Part shown: positions 23,770 through 36,434 of the stretch, in pieces
How the letters are laid out: each line of letters opens with the position of its first letter
How positions within the stretch are numbered: position 1 is the stretch's first letter
Assembly (NCBI GenBank): GCA_011033025.1
Contig: WFMF01000397.1
Span: 1-64,000 of the forward strand
DNA length: 64,000 nt
Origin: Beroe forskalii
Lineage: Eukaryota; Ctenophora; Nuda; Beroida; Beroidae
Reading direction: 5' to 3'
Notes under the pieces: model-generated
Told to the model about the DNA's origin: nothing
Databases searched by the model: none
The model's input: the letters and a program-made list of their open reading frames with translations, nothing else
Program-made: the position numbers and the translations under genes

Positions 23770-25560
23770 TGAAAATTGCATTTATTAATGTAATGTATAT
23801 TGTGAAAGCAATCAATGTGGGTGGGGTATTTGAAATTATTGAAAAATATATTCTATTTCTATTTAAAGTTTAAACAAAGTCCTCTTTCTTTGCATGTGTG
23901 CCATTATTTCACTCCTTATTTGGCTATTCAACTGTGAATAATAATCTGGTTTGATGAAACCAATCATACCATCTTACCATGTGAAGGGGGTTGTCTTATG
24001 ACATTTCGAGATGATAAAATGTGGGGAATAATTAAAGATACAGGTACATGTCACATGTTTAAATACAGAGATACAACTACACCAAGGCTTGAAATCACAG
24101 CCCCTGCATGTCAGGTAGCAAAGGTTACTTACAACCACAAAGCCAAAACAGCATAGAGGTGCTAGGATGTGTTTGATGTGTTTGATCTCGGATGCCGTGA
24201 AAAATTGTAAAACTGTGCCACAGACCACAGTATTGGACTGAAGGATCATGTTCTCTACCTAATTGATAGAACTTTCTGTTGACTTCATCACTCTTCATGA
24301 GTTCATGCACATAGCCAGCCCTGAAGACCAGGCAAGCCAGATATGCAATGACAAAAACACTGAGAAACTCTAGAGACTCTTCTGTGAGATGTTCAGCAAA
24401 ATTCACTACAGTGACAGTTTGAAATGCAGTTTGTGGCTTGTGGATGGCATACAAGTTTGTGTGGTGTACAAAAATGTTATACAGTTATTCAATTGTCTAT
24501 AGTATGTTCATGTTATCTTTGGGATACAAAGACAGTCATCTTTGTACAGTCAAGTCACAAAACTTTCCAACAGCTCTCTCCTTAGTCTTTGACAGGATCC
24601 AAGTGAGATACCTATATTAGAGATCTAGGCAGATCCAAACAAATGATAACGAGACACCAAAAATGATGTGGTGTAATGAAAGCTAACACTGTGGCACACG
24701 GACTTGCAACCGTGTTGTTGGGTTGAATGCATTTGATGGGCGCCCAATGCTCCCCCAACCACTAGATGGTGTGTTAGTTTCATAAGCTTCAAGTTCATTC
24801 AGGAATTGAAGTTCATCAATAGTCTTTGTCCAGTGTAGGGAATTTAAAGCTCCATCTGGTCAAACTAGATCAAAAGATCAAGTCAACTGTCACATACCTA
24901 AAGTGTTATGAGCACATTTGAAGGCAACTCTGTAGAGACAAAACAACCAGTTCATGTTGTATGATATATATTCATGAAGTCTAGAATTTCATACATGCAG
25001 CTTCCAGCATTGTCTTCATGTAAGTTCATCCTGGATTAATTATCTCAAATGACCACAGCAACATTACACATCATCTCCACAATGCCTCCCATGGTGCTGT
25101 CTTGATCCTTCATCTTGATTCTAAGCAGGCAGATATAGCTTAGAATGAAGGACACAGTTCATGTAAGAGGACCCTTTGCCTTCTCAACCTTTTTATTCAA
25201 GGTGATAGGACAAGTGGAAGCTTCAGGCTCCTTGTTCATTCAGATTTCAGCCTGCTAAGGAGAGTATTTGTATTGAGCATCAGGAGTTGCTAAATCCTTA
25301 ATAACTGTCTTCAGAGCAGGACAGATAGCTTGGGGGACAGACTAGATCCCCCACTTTTCACTATAATGGAGCAGGAAACAGGAACTGCTTCCATAGATCT
25401 TTCAGGGACCCTCTTGTGATGTTCCATGATCAGGTTTGATAGGCAAGTATTTCATCCTACCTCAAAGCCTTAATATTTGTATATTTGTATATTTTGTACA
25501 ATTAAAAGTACATAGTTCACAAACCACAAACTCATGTTAGCATTAGATATAATCTAGAGT
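23770..25560. other. Intergenic, no confident gene
   Basis: The longest open stretch (minus 24454-24125, 109 codons, with HLTEESLEFLSVFVIAYLAC) has no recognised domain and could be a transposon remnant. The rest shows only short frames. It separates the duplicated eS8 block from the receptor gene. Confidence 0.5.
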
Positions 25561-25565
25561 AGGGG

Positions 25566-28500
25566 TTAAAGGGACAGGAAACTTAGCCATAGGAAAGATA
25601 TTGCATTTTTGTTGTTTTCTTCAATAGTTGGTTTTGGTTGCTGCCACCTTTGCCTCATGAACTTCTTGAAAACGATTGTTCTTTTGCTGATCAAATCATC
25701 ATATATTATTGGGTTAATAACTGAATTCACAGGAAGAATTATGATGGAAGACAATGCATAAAGAAATGTGGCATCTACAACATCAAATGAATGTAAGGCA
25801 CATATGAAGAGGAAAGGAATCCAGCATATGAAATCTGTTGCTATGATTTTTGTGAGATTCTGCTGCAATTTCTCTATTGAGTGGTCACGCTTGCTGATGT
25901 TACTGGGAGCCATCATTCCCCTAACAAGACTTCTTGACTTTTTAACTCCTATATAAATGATGCTATAACAGGCACTGATGACAACAAAACATACCAGATT
26001 CAAAGTTAGTATCACCCACACAAAGTATTTCTGTGGGTCATTACTTTTAACGAAATACTTGAACAAACACACACCCTCATTTCCATAAAAGTCGATTTTC
26101 CTCTGTTTGACTTGGCCATAGTCATCAGAAAACATCAGACTCAATAATTTTGTAATTCCTCTCCAATGAAGACTATGAATTCGAATTTTTCCATAATAAG
26201 CTCGTAAAACATTGAGGTGCTTCTTCTTGTTTACAGCTGCTGTGAACAATGGTAAATTACTGTATGCCATTCCATTAACAAAGAAATCTTCAAAGTAGTT
26301 CACCAGTGGAAAAACAGAAATGGCTATTGAAAGAGATACTATCATAGTGAATAGGATCCCAGTTTTTATTTTAACTTCTCTTATGTCTTCAGGTGAGTGC
26401 CGTATATTAATGGCAGTACTTCTTACCCTAAATATACTAAGGAAAGTCATTGAGAATAGTGATATTGATGACCCAGTTGTACTAATGATACCAAGAGCTG
26501 AACAATAATGACTTGTAAGCCAATCAAATTGTTTCGTGCAATAACTTTCACCAATAAAAATAGAGTCTAAAAAAGCAATGATAACCAAGTATATTCCAAC
26601 CATAAGGTCGCCAATATGTATTAATACCTTGAATGTTCTGATTACTAATCCTGTTGCACTCCTGGGCCATTGGTTTGCTATAACTCTTTTAAGTGAAAGT
26701 ACATTCATCAAAAAAGCTGCCAGACCAATGATCCATGCAGAAATCTTTAAATATATGCCAGGAATTATCTCCTTACTGCATTCACTATTGCACTCATCAG
26801 AATGATCTGGGCAATCAACTTGCCCATCACATATATTGTTTCTTGAAATGAAAATTTTGGATAATGCACATTGGAATGAATTAGTGCAGTTTAGTTCATC
26901 CGATTGATCTCCACAATCATCAGCTAGATTACACACTTTATCAAAGCTGATACACATTTTGTTGTCACACTGGAAAAAATTGTTGGTATATTTGCCTTTC
27001 ACTTTAACAACGAATGTCAATCGCCCATTTCTTGTGAGTGTTATTGCCCTACTGTGGTGGTTATGATTAGGGCATGAATATTCCTTCAGAGGCCTTCTAA
27101 TACAGGGTGCATTAATGCATCTGCCTGTGCAGCTCAGGAAGACATACAATTCCCCATACACAAAGTCACAGTAAAAAGTCTTATTAGGTGTCTTGAGAAT
27201 AGGTATTATAATTTGCCCAACTATGGGGTGGTCGGGATTAATGAATTGTTCTTCAACACAAGGAATGGCCAGCTTTACAATACTATCCAATCCTGGGAGG
27301 CAATAAGCAAGGGAGTGGTAATCACCATTGGATATGGTATTGAAAAAATTGACAGATTTGTGATGTGAAGCAGCACAAACCGAAATTTCCTCCCCACAGT
27401 CGTCTAAACCATCACAAAGTTGATCCAACTCAATATAATTCGGAGAGGCATGGCTGCAATAATACACATTATCACAGGTGGTGTTGTCGAAAACACGCCT
27501 GTTTGATCCTGTTGAACTTCTGCATGTTGGCCAGATATCATTCAATTCATCCTCCATTGACATGCAATCAGCAATTCCATCATTCAACCAATAGAGTGGA
27601 ATTGGTAGCTTTGTCTCGTGCTTATACCTGAAAATATTAAGCTTGATGTCAATGAAATCAATCAATAATAAGAAAACTAATGTCAAGCATGTAGTTTGAT
27701 GACTGGTGAACGGCATCAGTTAATTAGATCCGATTAGATCTTTAATTTATTTTTTTGTATGGCTTCTCTTAACATCGGGAAATTCGACCTTTTTGTCTGC
27801 CTTGACCAATTTCTTATTTCCATATTAGCACAGGTACACGTGCAATTTGCATTGTGCAACTAATAAATATTGTACAGGTTCACAAGGTTCACTCAACTGA
27901 GCGCAATGTACAGGAAACTGTACAGTACCATTATGAGCATTCGAGGTGTAATGATTATGCTGTATGTAGTTTAATTGCTAATGATTGACGGTGCTGACTT
28001 GTTTTATTGGGTTTCACGAGTTTAAATCAAGTTAAACCTGCGAAAACATGTAGTATGGAGGAGTCTATTGCAGTCCCGAGTACCATGCTCGTCACTTCCA
28101 TCCTCACAATCGTTTACTCCATTGCACAGCAAATGTTTGTGGACCAGGCAGGAGGGCGAAGTTTGCCTGCATTCCTCATCCAATCTATCATCACATAAGA
28201 CTGTTTTACCATTACAGACTGCAACTGTAGATACTGTTACAGGAAATCCGTGGTGATCACATTGCAAAATACCTCGCATAGGGTCAGTACAGTTTAACTG
28301 ATCAGTAAATTCACGACAATAAGAAATTTTTATGCCATTGGTAAGTCCTTTCAATGGGCCACAGCGCGTGTAATTCATTATTGGTGCTGAAAGCCCTCTG
28401 TTGAATTGAGGGTGGCATACTCTGTCGAATTCTTTGTCCATGGTGCAGATCCGTTCATCTGATGCATCATCACAATCTACATAATCATCACAGATTTTAA

Positions 28501-31074
28501 AAGTTGACACATACTGTTGCTCCCCTTTAATTTTGCAGAACTTGCCGTATTGGAGTTCATTACAGTAAGATTCGTCAATGCAATCTACGTCCTGACAGAT
28601 CATGTCACAAGATTTGATACTCCTTAATCCTTGCCCATAATCCAATTGTTTGAAAATAACTTGACACTTATCTTTTGTAAGATGCGGCTTACAGGATGGT
28701 TTCATGACTGGTTCAGCCTTAAACATTATGTCATGACATTCTTGTTGTATAGTGTGGCTGTATAAAACCTGCCAAGGGGCCATTCCTGTTTTGTTTTCTC
28801 GTTTGTTGACCAGCTTGCATGATACTCGATCACACAGAATAGATTCAGAATCGAATATTATTGTGGGCGTGCCTGGCATTGGCAAGGCACACGTCTGATA
28901 ATTTTTTGAGTCATTAGAGCACTCTTTAGTGATCTTCACGAAGGAATTGACATTGTTCCAGACAGGAATTTCTGAAAAGTACTCCTCTGATGTTGGGCAT
29001 TTATAGACTTTAAAGAGGCCACTTTGTTCCTGGCACTTTTCCATGAGAAATCCTTGATCTTTTTCAGTACTACATTCACCTTAAAAGGGGTATGGCGTTA
29101 GATTTCACTTAGAGATCGGTTGGTTTATCTTGTTCATTTACCCATACGTGTGTACAATGCACATGGAACGATCGATAAAGCATGTAAAATACTTTAATTT
29201 AGACAGAAATTCTATGAAAAGTAAATCGCACGCACTGTTAAATGCGTGTAAGAAATCTATGCATGGTTGAAATGTTTACTAAGTCAGTACTTGGTTGTCA
29301 AAACTTTACCTGGTTGAGGCTCACATACAACTGTTAATACGTAGTCACCGTAGTAAGTCTTCTTCATATAACCCACCATGAGGTCTATGCATGTTATTTG
29401 TTCTGACAATTCAACTGTACAATCGTCTATATGCAAACTTTCTTCTTGGCAGTTAAATCCTTTGACTAACGTACGTCCAAATTGTTTCCTCCATGCAACA
29501 GATAGCAACGGGAGTCCAAACCAGTCCACTGCTTTTGAGAAGCCAAATGACTGACAGAAAAGGTGAGCTGTCCGTTCTTGAAATTTTTTTGAGCAAACTG
29601 TGCCTACCTGTAGGGTATGTATACAATATACCAATTTATTGTTTCATAGGGGTTAGCGGAATAATCAATGGGCCGTATGCAGAAATGAGGGATTCCCTTA
29701 AAATTGGGAAATGCTTTTTAGAAATAAGGGAAATGCTTGGAAATAAGGGAAATGCTTGAAAAGTAAGGGAAAAAGTCGCTTGAGGAGCATAGGGTGGGTT
29801 ATGAGTGGAAAGGGGTGGGTTTATAGGTAGTGGAAAGGGGTGGATTGTGAGTGGAAAGGGGTGGGTTATAATTAACCCGAAATGTATGGTAAATCTTAAA
29901 AGGGAAAGCATGGGGGTATCCCTTAGAAAATATGTGGATTTGCTGAGGGATCCCCTATATTTTTAAGGGCTTCCCTTTCGATTATAAGGGATTCCCTAAT
30001 TTTAAATTAATTCCCTTAAAAATACACTACGTTTTACTAAACCTATTCTTGACGCTCTACTTCGGTACTGCAAGCATATTTCCGAATATCCGAACTCGAG
30101 ATGGCTTGTTCACACAAGCATTGGTGCCTTAGTGCCGGGAAACCATCATTTTGAGTTCAAACGCCCTAAATTCTCCAGGATTTGCCACCAGTTTCAAGGG
30201 AAAAGGTCATTTTTCGAGGGAAACCCTTATATTTAAGACTAATCCTTAAAGATAAGGGAAATCATTAAATTCTGCAAATGGGCCATTGTTTCAATTGATG
30301 CAAAATAAATCAAATAAATGTAAATGTGTTGCAGAAGGACCTTTTTTCAAAATTCAATCCAACCTATTACTAGCACTACAAAATAAAAATTAAAATTCCA
30401 TGAACGTAGGAACGTTTTAACTTGCTCCCTAAGTAGGAGTATGAATTATGTAGGTATATTAAAGTAAAGGTAGAAAATCTTACAGTTCCATTGAATTCAG
30501 CCATAACAACTCCTGCAGATAAGTTCTGTCCATAATCATCCGGATAAAAGAATGTTTCATCGTTATCAGTGACTCCATTTATCCCAACCAGTTTATAGTT
30601 TATTCCTGAAATATTTCATTTTGCAATTCATGTATTCAGTAATTATCTAGTAATTGTTTATTATTAAGGTCATTGAATGCCCAATCGTTGCCCCTTTGCC
30701 GACCCCTTCACGCTACCCTTATGTGCCCAAATTCATAGTAAGTGTGTCAATGGTACGATCAATGATCTAGTTACTTATATTACTTTTATTTCTTATTAAT
30801 TTCTATTAAATGTTGGGTAAATTTTGATATTTTTTGATTTTTTTCGCACACGACATAAGTTACTCAATGACTTATTCATTGATTATGATTTGAAAGTACT
30901 TTTAAAAGTCAGTTCGTTGTGGTTACGTGGTTTATGGTTATGTGTAACTTAGCTATTCAAACAGTGCGTACTTTTGATTATGATATTACCTGATTTGTTG
31001 AATGACGCATCCGTTGAGGCCAACAAGGTCACGAAGAGGGTGTAATGTAGGATAGAAATCTTGAAATCGACCAT
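25566..31074 (-). CDS. SRCR-LDLa-seven-helix receptor, 1202 residues, five exons
   Basis: Exons 31074-30990, 30605-30484, 29607-29310, 29079-28038 and 27627-25566 join in frame at GT-AG sites (phases 1, 0, 1, 2). Exon 1 is a signal peptide (MVDFKISILHYTLFVTLLAS). Exons 2-3 form an SRCR domain (about 32-163; NGTVGTVCSKKF..FCQSFGF..DDC..VVCEP). A cysteine-rich region with LDLa-like modules follows (CNGVNDCEDGSDE, CDGLDDCGEE). Two classical LDLa modules lie at about 732-795. The 7TM part is LGR/relaxin-receptor-like: HIGDLMVG (TM2 Asp), FRVRS in place of DRY, CWIP in TM6 and NPIIYD in TM7. There are no leucine-rich repeats, and the second extracellular loop carries ~60 extra residues. A secreted or cell-surface ligand is likely; the ligand is unknown. 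It could be two genes if exons 4 and 5 are not joined, but the phases fit. Confidence 0.84.
29666..30288. mobile_element. Inverted-repeat element in intron 2 of the receptor gene
   Basis: CAATGGGCCGTATGCAGAAA at the left matches the inverse of CTGCAAATGGGCCATTG at the right, and GGGATTCCC-type sequence lies inside both ends. The middle holds direct repeats of AAATAAGGGAAATGCTTG and GGAAAGGGGTGGGTT. It is noncoding, 623 bp. Confidence 0.75.
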
Positions 31075-31099
31075 TACACTATAACTATATTGCTGCATG

Positions 31100-33060
31100 A
31101 AAATTGCTACCTGATGAGCTGATGGTACGAATTTCTAATCGAATGGTTAGTACTTAGGTGAATAATTTAGGAAAGGCTGATATGATGGAAAATTGCAATG
31201 TGGTCATATCAACGTATCACTTCAAACATGACTGAGTAGGTGCTGTTATGACTGCACATTGTACTACTCCCGTCACCAAAAGCCTTGATAAAGACCCTCG
31301 GGGAGTCCGTCTCACATACCCAAAGGTAAATTAGTCGGTTACAGTAGTATAACAGTATAAGTATTACCTTGGCCCGAAGACGATTTTTTGTAACTTGCCG
31401 CTCAAGAGGTTGAAGTTTAATAAAGGAACTTGCCAGCCTCCAATTATATGCTTTATTTATATTATCATAATTCAAATTGCAATTTGGGAACCTTTACGTC
31501 GCCAAAATTGCACTCAAATCTAAACATAGCATGTTTTGGAGTCACTAAGGTCAAATTTAAATGAGATCGATTGGACAAAATATGGTCGAATTATCAAAAC
31601 TTGAGTATCGTCATCAAGCGTGCATGGTAAGGCTAATTTGCTAGCAATTTCGGGTTTTCTGTCAACTAACGTGATGTTTACTCCCATTCTACTGCCGTGA
31701 TGCTTCAAGTTTGAATGAACATAAGCACGTTGAAAGAGGGTGATATATTCCAAAATAAAAAAGTATTGTTTGTGTTGTTCCACATCGATTGAAGTGTTCT
31801 TTGGGCATAGATCAGAACAGCGAAGCCACGAGGGTGTTACTGTGGCGCTGCCGTGGCGCCCTCGTGGCGACGCTGTTCTTATCTATGTCCCGTTCTTTAC
31901 TTTAAGACTCGTGATAGTACGAAGTAGAACACGACAGTTACAACTGCTGCAGGCTGCAACGAGATAGCATAAAAGTGAAGCTGAGTGACAAAGACCAAAC
32001 AATTATATTTCTATTCAATCCCACCTCACGACGGGCAACAAAATTGTCTTTGAGGTCCACAGAATCTCTCTTTTTGATCATCCTCTTTCGATTAAGTGTT
32101 AATCATCCTAAAGAAATTTGGACAATGAAAGTAGGTCTACCACGATGAAATTGTTATGTTTCTACCTTTGTTCTGATAAAAAGTAACGGAACTTTTCAAT
32201 AACTAAGATTGCTTCATCGGTGCATTTCCTTTTTAAATTGATGAAGCTTTCAAATTGCTGTTGTCTGATCCTGTAGCTTTGAAAGCAACAGTTAATTTTG
32301 CTGGGAGAGTTGATTGAAAACTGATGCCGTAAAATTAATCCCAAATAGATTTTTTTTCATTACACAGTGGCGCCGTTTCCAGAAACAATGGTGTGTCGTG
32401 GCTCATTCGATGAGAGAATTCGAGACCCTTCAAGTCTACAATCAGAATGACGTAACTGTAATACTCTTCTCTCCCAAGTGACCGGGGGGGTAGAGGGTTA
32501 AGACACTAAGACAGTGGAAAATTTTCGGATGGTTCTATAATTTTTAATTATTTTTCATAAGGGCAGGTTAAAAATGGATCATGAAAAGTCAAGACGTGTT
32601 TTGGATGTAAAATTACGATGATATTATCCTTTGTGATCAATAGAAGTTAAGGTTCCACCAGGGAAAGGTAGAAAGCAGTATATGGACGGATCAAACAGCA
32701 CTTCTGTACTTTAGTTTGTAGATTAAAATACAGATCAAAACCATGGGGGCGGGGGGGGGGGTAATGCAACTTGTATCCGAGGGTGGTATGAGAGCAAAAG
32801 GGAGACAGATTGAAATAAGGGTTGGGTTAGGGGTAGATTCCTTTGTGCTCACCCTGGACCATATAGTTATATACCGACACCGAAAAACACCAGGTCGGCA
32901 TCAAGTCCAAACTTTGTACCAACACAGGACTTTGCACCGATATGATTTAATGAGGTACAAAAACTTAGCGCTTGTCTGTTGAAAAAGAAACATCTAATTT
33001 TGTAGGCATACCTTTTCGGTCATGATCCTTTTCGGTCATGAATCGATTGATGGTTGATTC
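31100..33060. other. Intergenic upstream of the receptor gene
   Basis: Contains an 89-bp foldback (31803-31891) and a G-run at 32744-32761. The remaining open stretches are short and featureless. No gene was recognised. Confidence 0.55.
31803..31891. repeat. 89-bp foldback
   Basis: GGGCATAGATCAGAACAGCG and AAGCCACGAGGG on the left are mirrored by CCCTCGTGGCGACGCTGTTC and TTATCTATGTCCC on the right. Arms are about 33 bp around a GC-rich loop. It is probably a tiny MITE. Confidence 0.82.
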
Positions 33061-33065
33061 AAATA

Positions 33066-34167
33066 CCTTATTACAGAAAATTAAGTTTACATATAATTAA
33101 GCCCTAAGGTCTCAAAAAGGGCTTAATTTCATGCACCTTAATGACATGTATTCTTAATTTCATGAGGACCAAATTTTGAAGCAAATTTGATTATAATAAG
33201 TTCGAAAACATTGATTTTTTTCAATTATTTATAATTCAGTATTGATTAAGCTTTGATATGGTGCCGGATGGAAAGCCACTGGTATTGCCAGACAGATCTT
33301 GGAGCTCACTCCTTGACAATGTTTCCAATGCCGTTATGATAATCAGCTATTATGTGGTGTTTTGTGGAAACATATTCCATCATTAATTTGATGTAACTGA
33401 TAAGATGATGCTGTGATAATTTATTCTATAGGTTATTTGGTCATAGTAATTTTCGTCTCTGAAAATTCCCCAATTTTAATTAATTGTGTTAAGTGGTAAT
33501 TGGAGAGTAATTTAAACTATCTGTGTCAAATTAAGAAATAAGGCCAAAAATTCCCAATTCAGAACATTTGAATTTGAATTTGAATATAATTTTACAGCAC
33601 AATTACAATATACATTTTTTCAATAATTTATATAGAGGAACGTCTCGGTTGTGCTGAGGGACAGCATCAAGACTGTTAACAAGGCCACCCATTAAGGAAA
33701 TAAATATAATATATCAAATAATATGCTGAAAATAAATTGGTTAGTTAATTTCATAACACTCTCAATAAAGTGCATACTGTTAAGAATGAAATAAAAAGAG
33801 TATTTAACTTATTTACAGAAACATAAAGCTGTATTTTATTGACTTACCAAGGTCAGGCTGCATTTTAGTGACAATCCCAGGTCAATTCAAAATAATTTTA
33901 AGTAATAATTTAATTAATTTTAAGTAATAATTTAATTAAAAAGTCCCTCAGCAACATATAAAGTCTTAATTATTTGCATACAAGGCTGAAATTTCTATCT
34001 CATGAAATTTATATCTCCACAATGATAATTTGGCTGCATGTATTTAAGAATGCATCAAATTAGGCTTACATGTAATTAAGCCCTAGAGCCTCAAAAAGGG
34101 CTTAATTTCATGTAGCTTAATGACATGTAGGCTCATTTTTCTGAAGGCGATATTTCCTGTAATAAGG
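33066..34167. mobile_element. TA-flanked terminal-inverted-repeat element, copy B (1102 bp)
   Basis: Same ends as the element at 12778 (CCTTATTACAG / CTGTAATAAGG), TA on both sides, and the same subterminal hairpins. It is longer than copy A because a SINE-like repeat has inserted at 33568-33957. Noncoding. Confidence 0.88.
33568..33957 (+). mobile_element. SINE-like repeat nested in element B
   Basis: Copy A of the host element reads AACATATAATGTC where copy B has AACAT, ~390 bp of insertion, then AACATATAAAGTC. The AACAT target duplication therefore marks the insert. Inside are TTTTACAGCACAATTACAAT and GGTTGTGCTGAGGG, the family signature. It opens with a short GAATTT repeat. Confidence 0.75.
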
Positions 34168-35015
34168 TATATGAAATTGGTGGCGTATTTGTTAAATATA
34201 ATCTGTACGAAACACATGTTACTTGGTTTAATCAATAATTTTCAAAGTATAATTGCGATGATATAATTTTAAATATACACAATAATATAATTGTTTTCAT
34301 ATTTCACTTTGGTTATATAAAAGATATATGCAAATATCTATGTCTATAATATGCCATGATATGAATATGTTCTGTCTCCTTTTCTCAGAAGGTTATAAAA
34401 CCCTCTCTACAAATTATGCTGAATTTGACCATCTAATGAAGTTACATTATGAATATTCCTTGATTTTCCCTTTTCCCACCAACACAATTTGATTACTGTA
34501 TCGGTACCTTTATAGTAGCAGACATGCCACTGAGCCACTCTGATCATTAATTGCATTCCCACCTAAGATTTTTGTTTCTTTTCGCTGCCTCAATCCTTTT
34601 TTATTTTCTCATTTTATTCTATTTTTTGTCGTTTTTGTATCATTGTTCATTGTTGGGTGAAAAGGAAAGTCTCTTTACAGTATGTCTATGTTAACTTAAA
34701 TATAATCCATCATCCATGTTAATCTATAATCCAATTTTACCATTTTATCCATGTTTCTTAATAGTTTTTCACGAATGATATTAGAATATTGCAATCATTG
34801 CGATTACTGTAGATGTCTTTTGTCTGAGTTACATGAACTATGACTTACGAATAGGTACCATCAGATTCTGTCAGAGTTCATTCCACATAATAATGTTTAC
34901 TCACACTTTATCTTAGATTGACTGACAAGAAAATAATTTGAGATCATGGTTAATGAAGTTTCATGGAGGAAAATATAGCTCTGAAACGTTCACATAAGCC
35001 TGAAAATTTTGCCGG

Positions 35016-36434
35016 ATGCCATCTGAGTATCTGGAGGTTGACGATATCAAGCCTGATATTGATAACCCAGCCTTTCTAAGCACAAGCAATGATGAGTGCA
35101 GAGACCAACCCGAAAAGAAGAACACTCACTCAACATGTTCATCTAATAATCCCATCATAAAAGAAGAAGTGATTGATGAACATGATGATGGCAAACATCC
35201 AATGCCATCTTCTTTATCAGGATTTGAACAAGTGCAGATGGAAGATGATGACATGAAGATAACAAACCTTGTATTGATGAGTGGGGGTGAATCACGCACA
35301 GTTAAACTAGAAGCTTCATCAAACGAATTACCTGGAGAAAACAGAAGTTCTCCAAATAAGTTTGCATTCAGTTTAAAATTGAGGGCAATAAAAAATTACA
35401 TAATTCCTGGCAATGATAATGATAAAATAGTTCGCATGAAATGTGATAAATGTGAATTTACTACCATTTCGTTGACGTATTTGAAAGTGCATCTGAAAAA
35501 GCTTCATTTATCAGATTTCTTTTCGTGCAATGACTGTATGAGGTTGTTTATCAGCAAACTAGCATATGACAGGCACATGACACTCATGCATCATCAAATT
35601 GGGGAGGAGTTAAAGTGTGATTATGATCAGTGTACATTCTCTTGTTTTCGACGGCTTGATTTACAAAATCACCAGAGAAAGCATAAACCCTTGAAGTCAT
35701 GTCCAATAACTGGATGTGAATTTAAATGTGTCAATAAGGTTGCTATTGACTCCCATATACTCAGGAAACACCCGGATGAGCGACACCTTTCGGGAGTAAC
35801 TGATAAGTTTCAATGTAAAATTTGTAAATTATATTTTACTGAAGCAGGCAAACGTGATGTTCATGCTCGTGGTCATCTGGGAATACGTCCGTTCTTGTGC
35901 CCATCGTGTCCATTCAGCAGTTCTTGCTCTCGTTCTATACGCAGGCACCAGTTGAGAAAGCATGTAGCTTTCTCTGAAAAACTGCGTTGTTTACACTGTA
36001 CAAAGTTATTAGCTGATAAAGAATCCCTTGACAATCATGTTAAAACGCATCTTGTTCACCAATGCACCAAGTGCTCACACAAAGCGTTCACCAAACGTGC
36101 CCTTAGAAGACACTGTAGGATCGTGCATGGAGAACTTCAGCGTACTGAGAAATCACCTTATTGTCATTTATGTTCCAGGAGATTTTGTGATAAGTATAGA
36201 CTTGACAGTCACATTGCAAATAAAGTATGCCAAAATATTGAATTCAAGTGCTCTATATGTAAGAAAACTTTCAAAAGAGAAAAGAATTTGATGAAGCATG
36301 CCAAATCTCTTCATCCGGAAAAGATGAAACATATTAAGCCAGTATCTTTCAAATGTTATTCATGCAACGAACAGTTTCCAAAAGAAAATGTTTTAAAGAA
36401 ACATATGAAGTTTTGTGTGTTCATAAAGAGATGA
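35016..36434 (+). CDS. C2H2 zinc-finger protein, 472 residues
   Basis: A single open exon. The first ~130 residues are acidic and low in structure (DDIKPDIDNPAFL, EEVIDEHDDG), with possible SUMO-type sites such as IKEE. From about 140 to the end there are around eleven C2H2-like fingers, for example MKCDKCEFTTISLTYLKVHL, FQCKICKLYFTEAGKRDVH and FKCSICKKTFKREKNLMKHA. One near the end (PYCHLCSRRFCDKYRLDSH..C) is C2HC, and the last ends with Cys instead of the second His. Linkers are not the TGEKP type, as in many invertebrate regulators and REST- or ZNF-type proteins. A DNA-binding nuclear role is inferred; no orthologue is assigned. The start at 35016 follows an untranslated stretch without a clear alternative. 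Confidence 0.9.
   Translation: MPSEYLEVDDIKPDIDNPAFLSTSNDECRDQPEKKNTHSTCSSNNPIIKEEVIDEHDDGKHPMPSSLSGFEQVQMEDDDMKITNLVLMSGGESRTVKLEASSNELPGENRSSPNKFAFSLKLRAIKNYIIPGNDNDKIVRMKCDKCEFTTISLTYLKVHLKKLHLSDFFSCNDCMRLFISKLAYDRHMTLMHHQIGEELKCDYDQCTFSCFRRLDLQNHQRKHKPLKSCPITGCEFKCVNKVAIDSHILRKHPDERHLSGVTDKFQCKICKLYFTEAGKRDVHARGHLGIRPFLCPSCPFSSSCSRSIRRHQLRKHVAFSEKLRCLHCTKLLADKESLDNHVKTHLVHQCTKCSHKAFTKRALRRHCRIVHGELQRTEKSPYCHLCSRRFCDKYRLDSHIANKVCQNIEFKCSICKKTFKREKNLMKHAKSLHPEKMKHIKPVSFKCYSCNEQFPKENVLKKHMKFCVFIKR

Noticed and set aside
24125..24454. 109-codon minus-strand open frame with HLTEESLEFLSVF
   Set aside because: Might be a transposon remnant, but no catalytic motif or second fragment in order could be found, so no gene is called.
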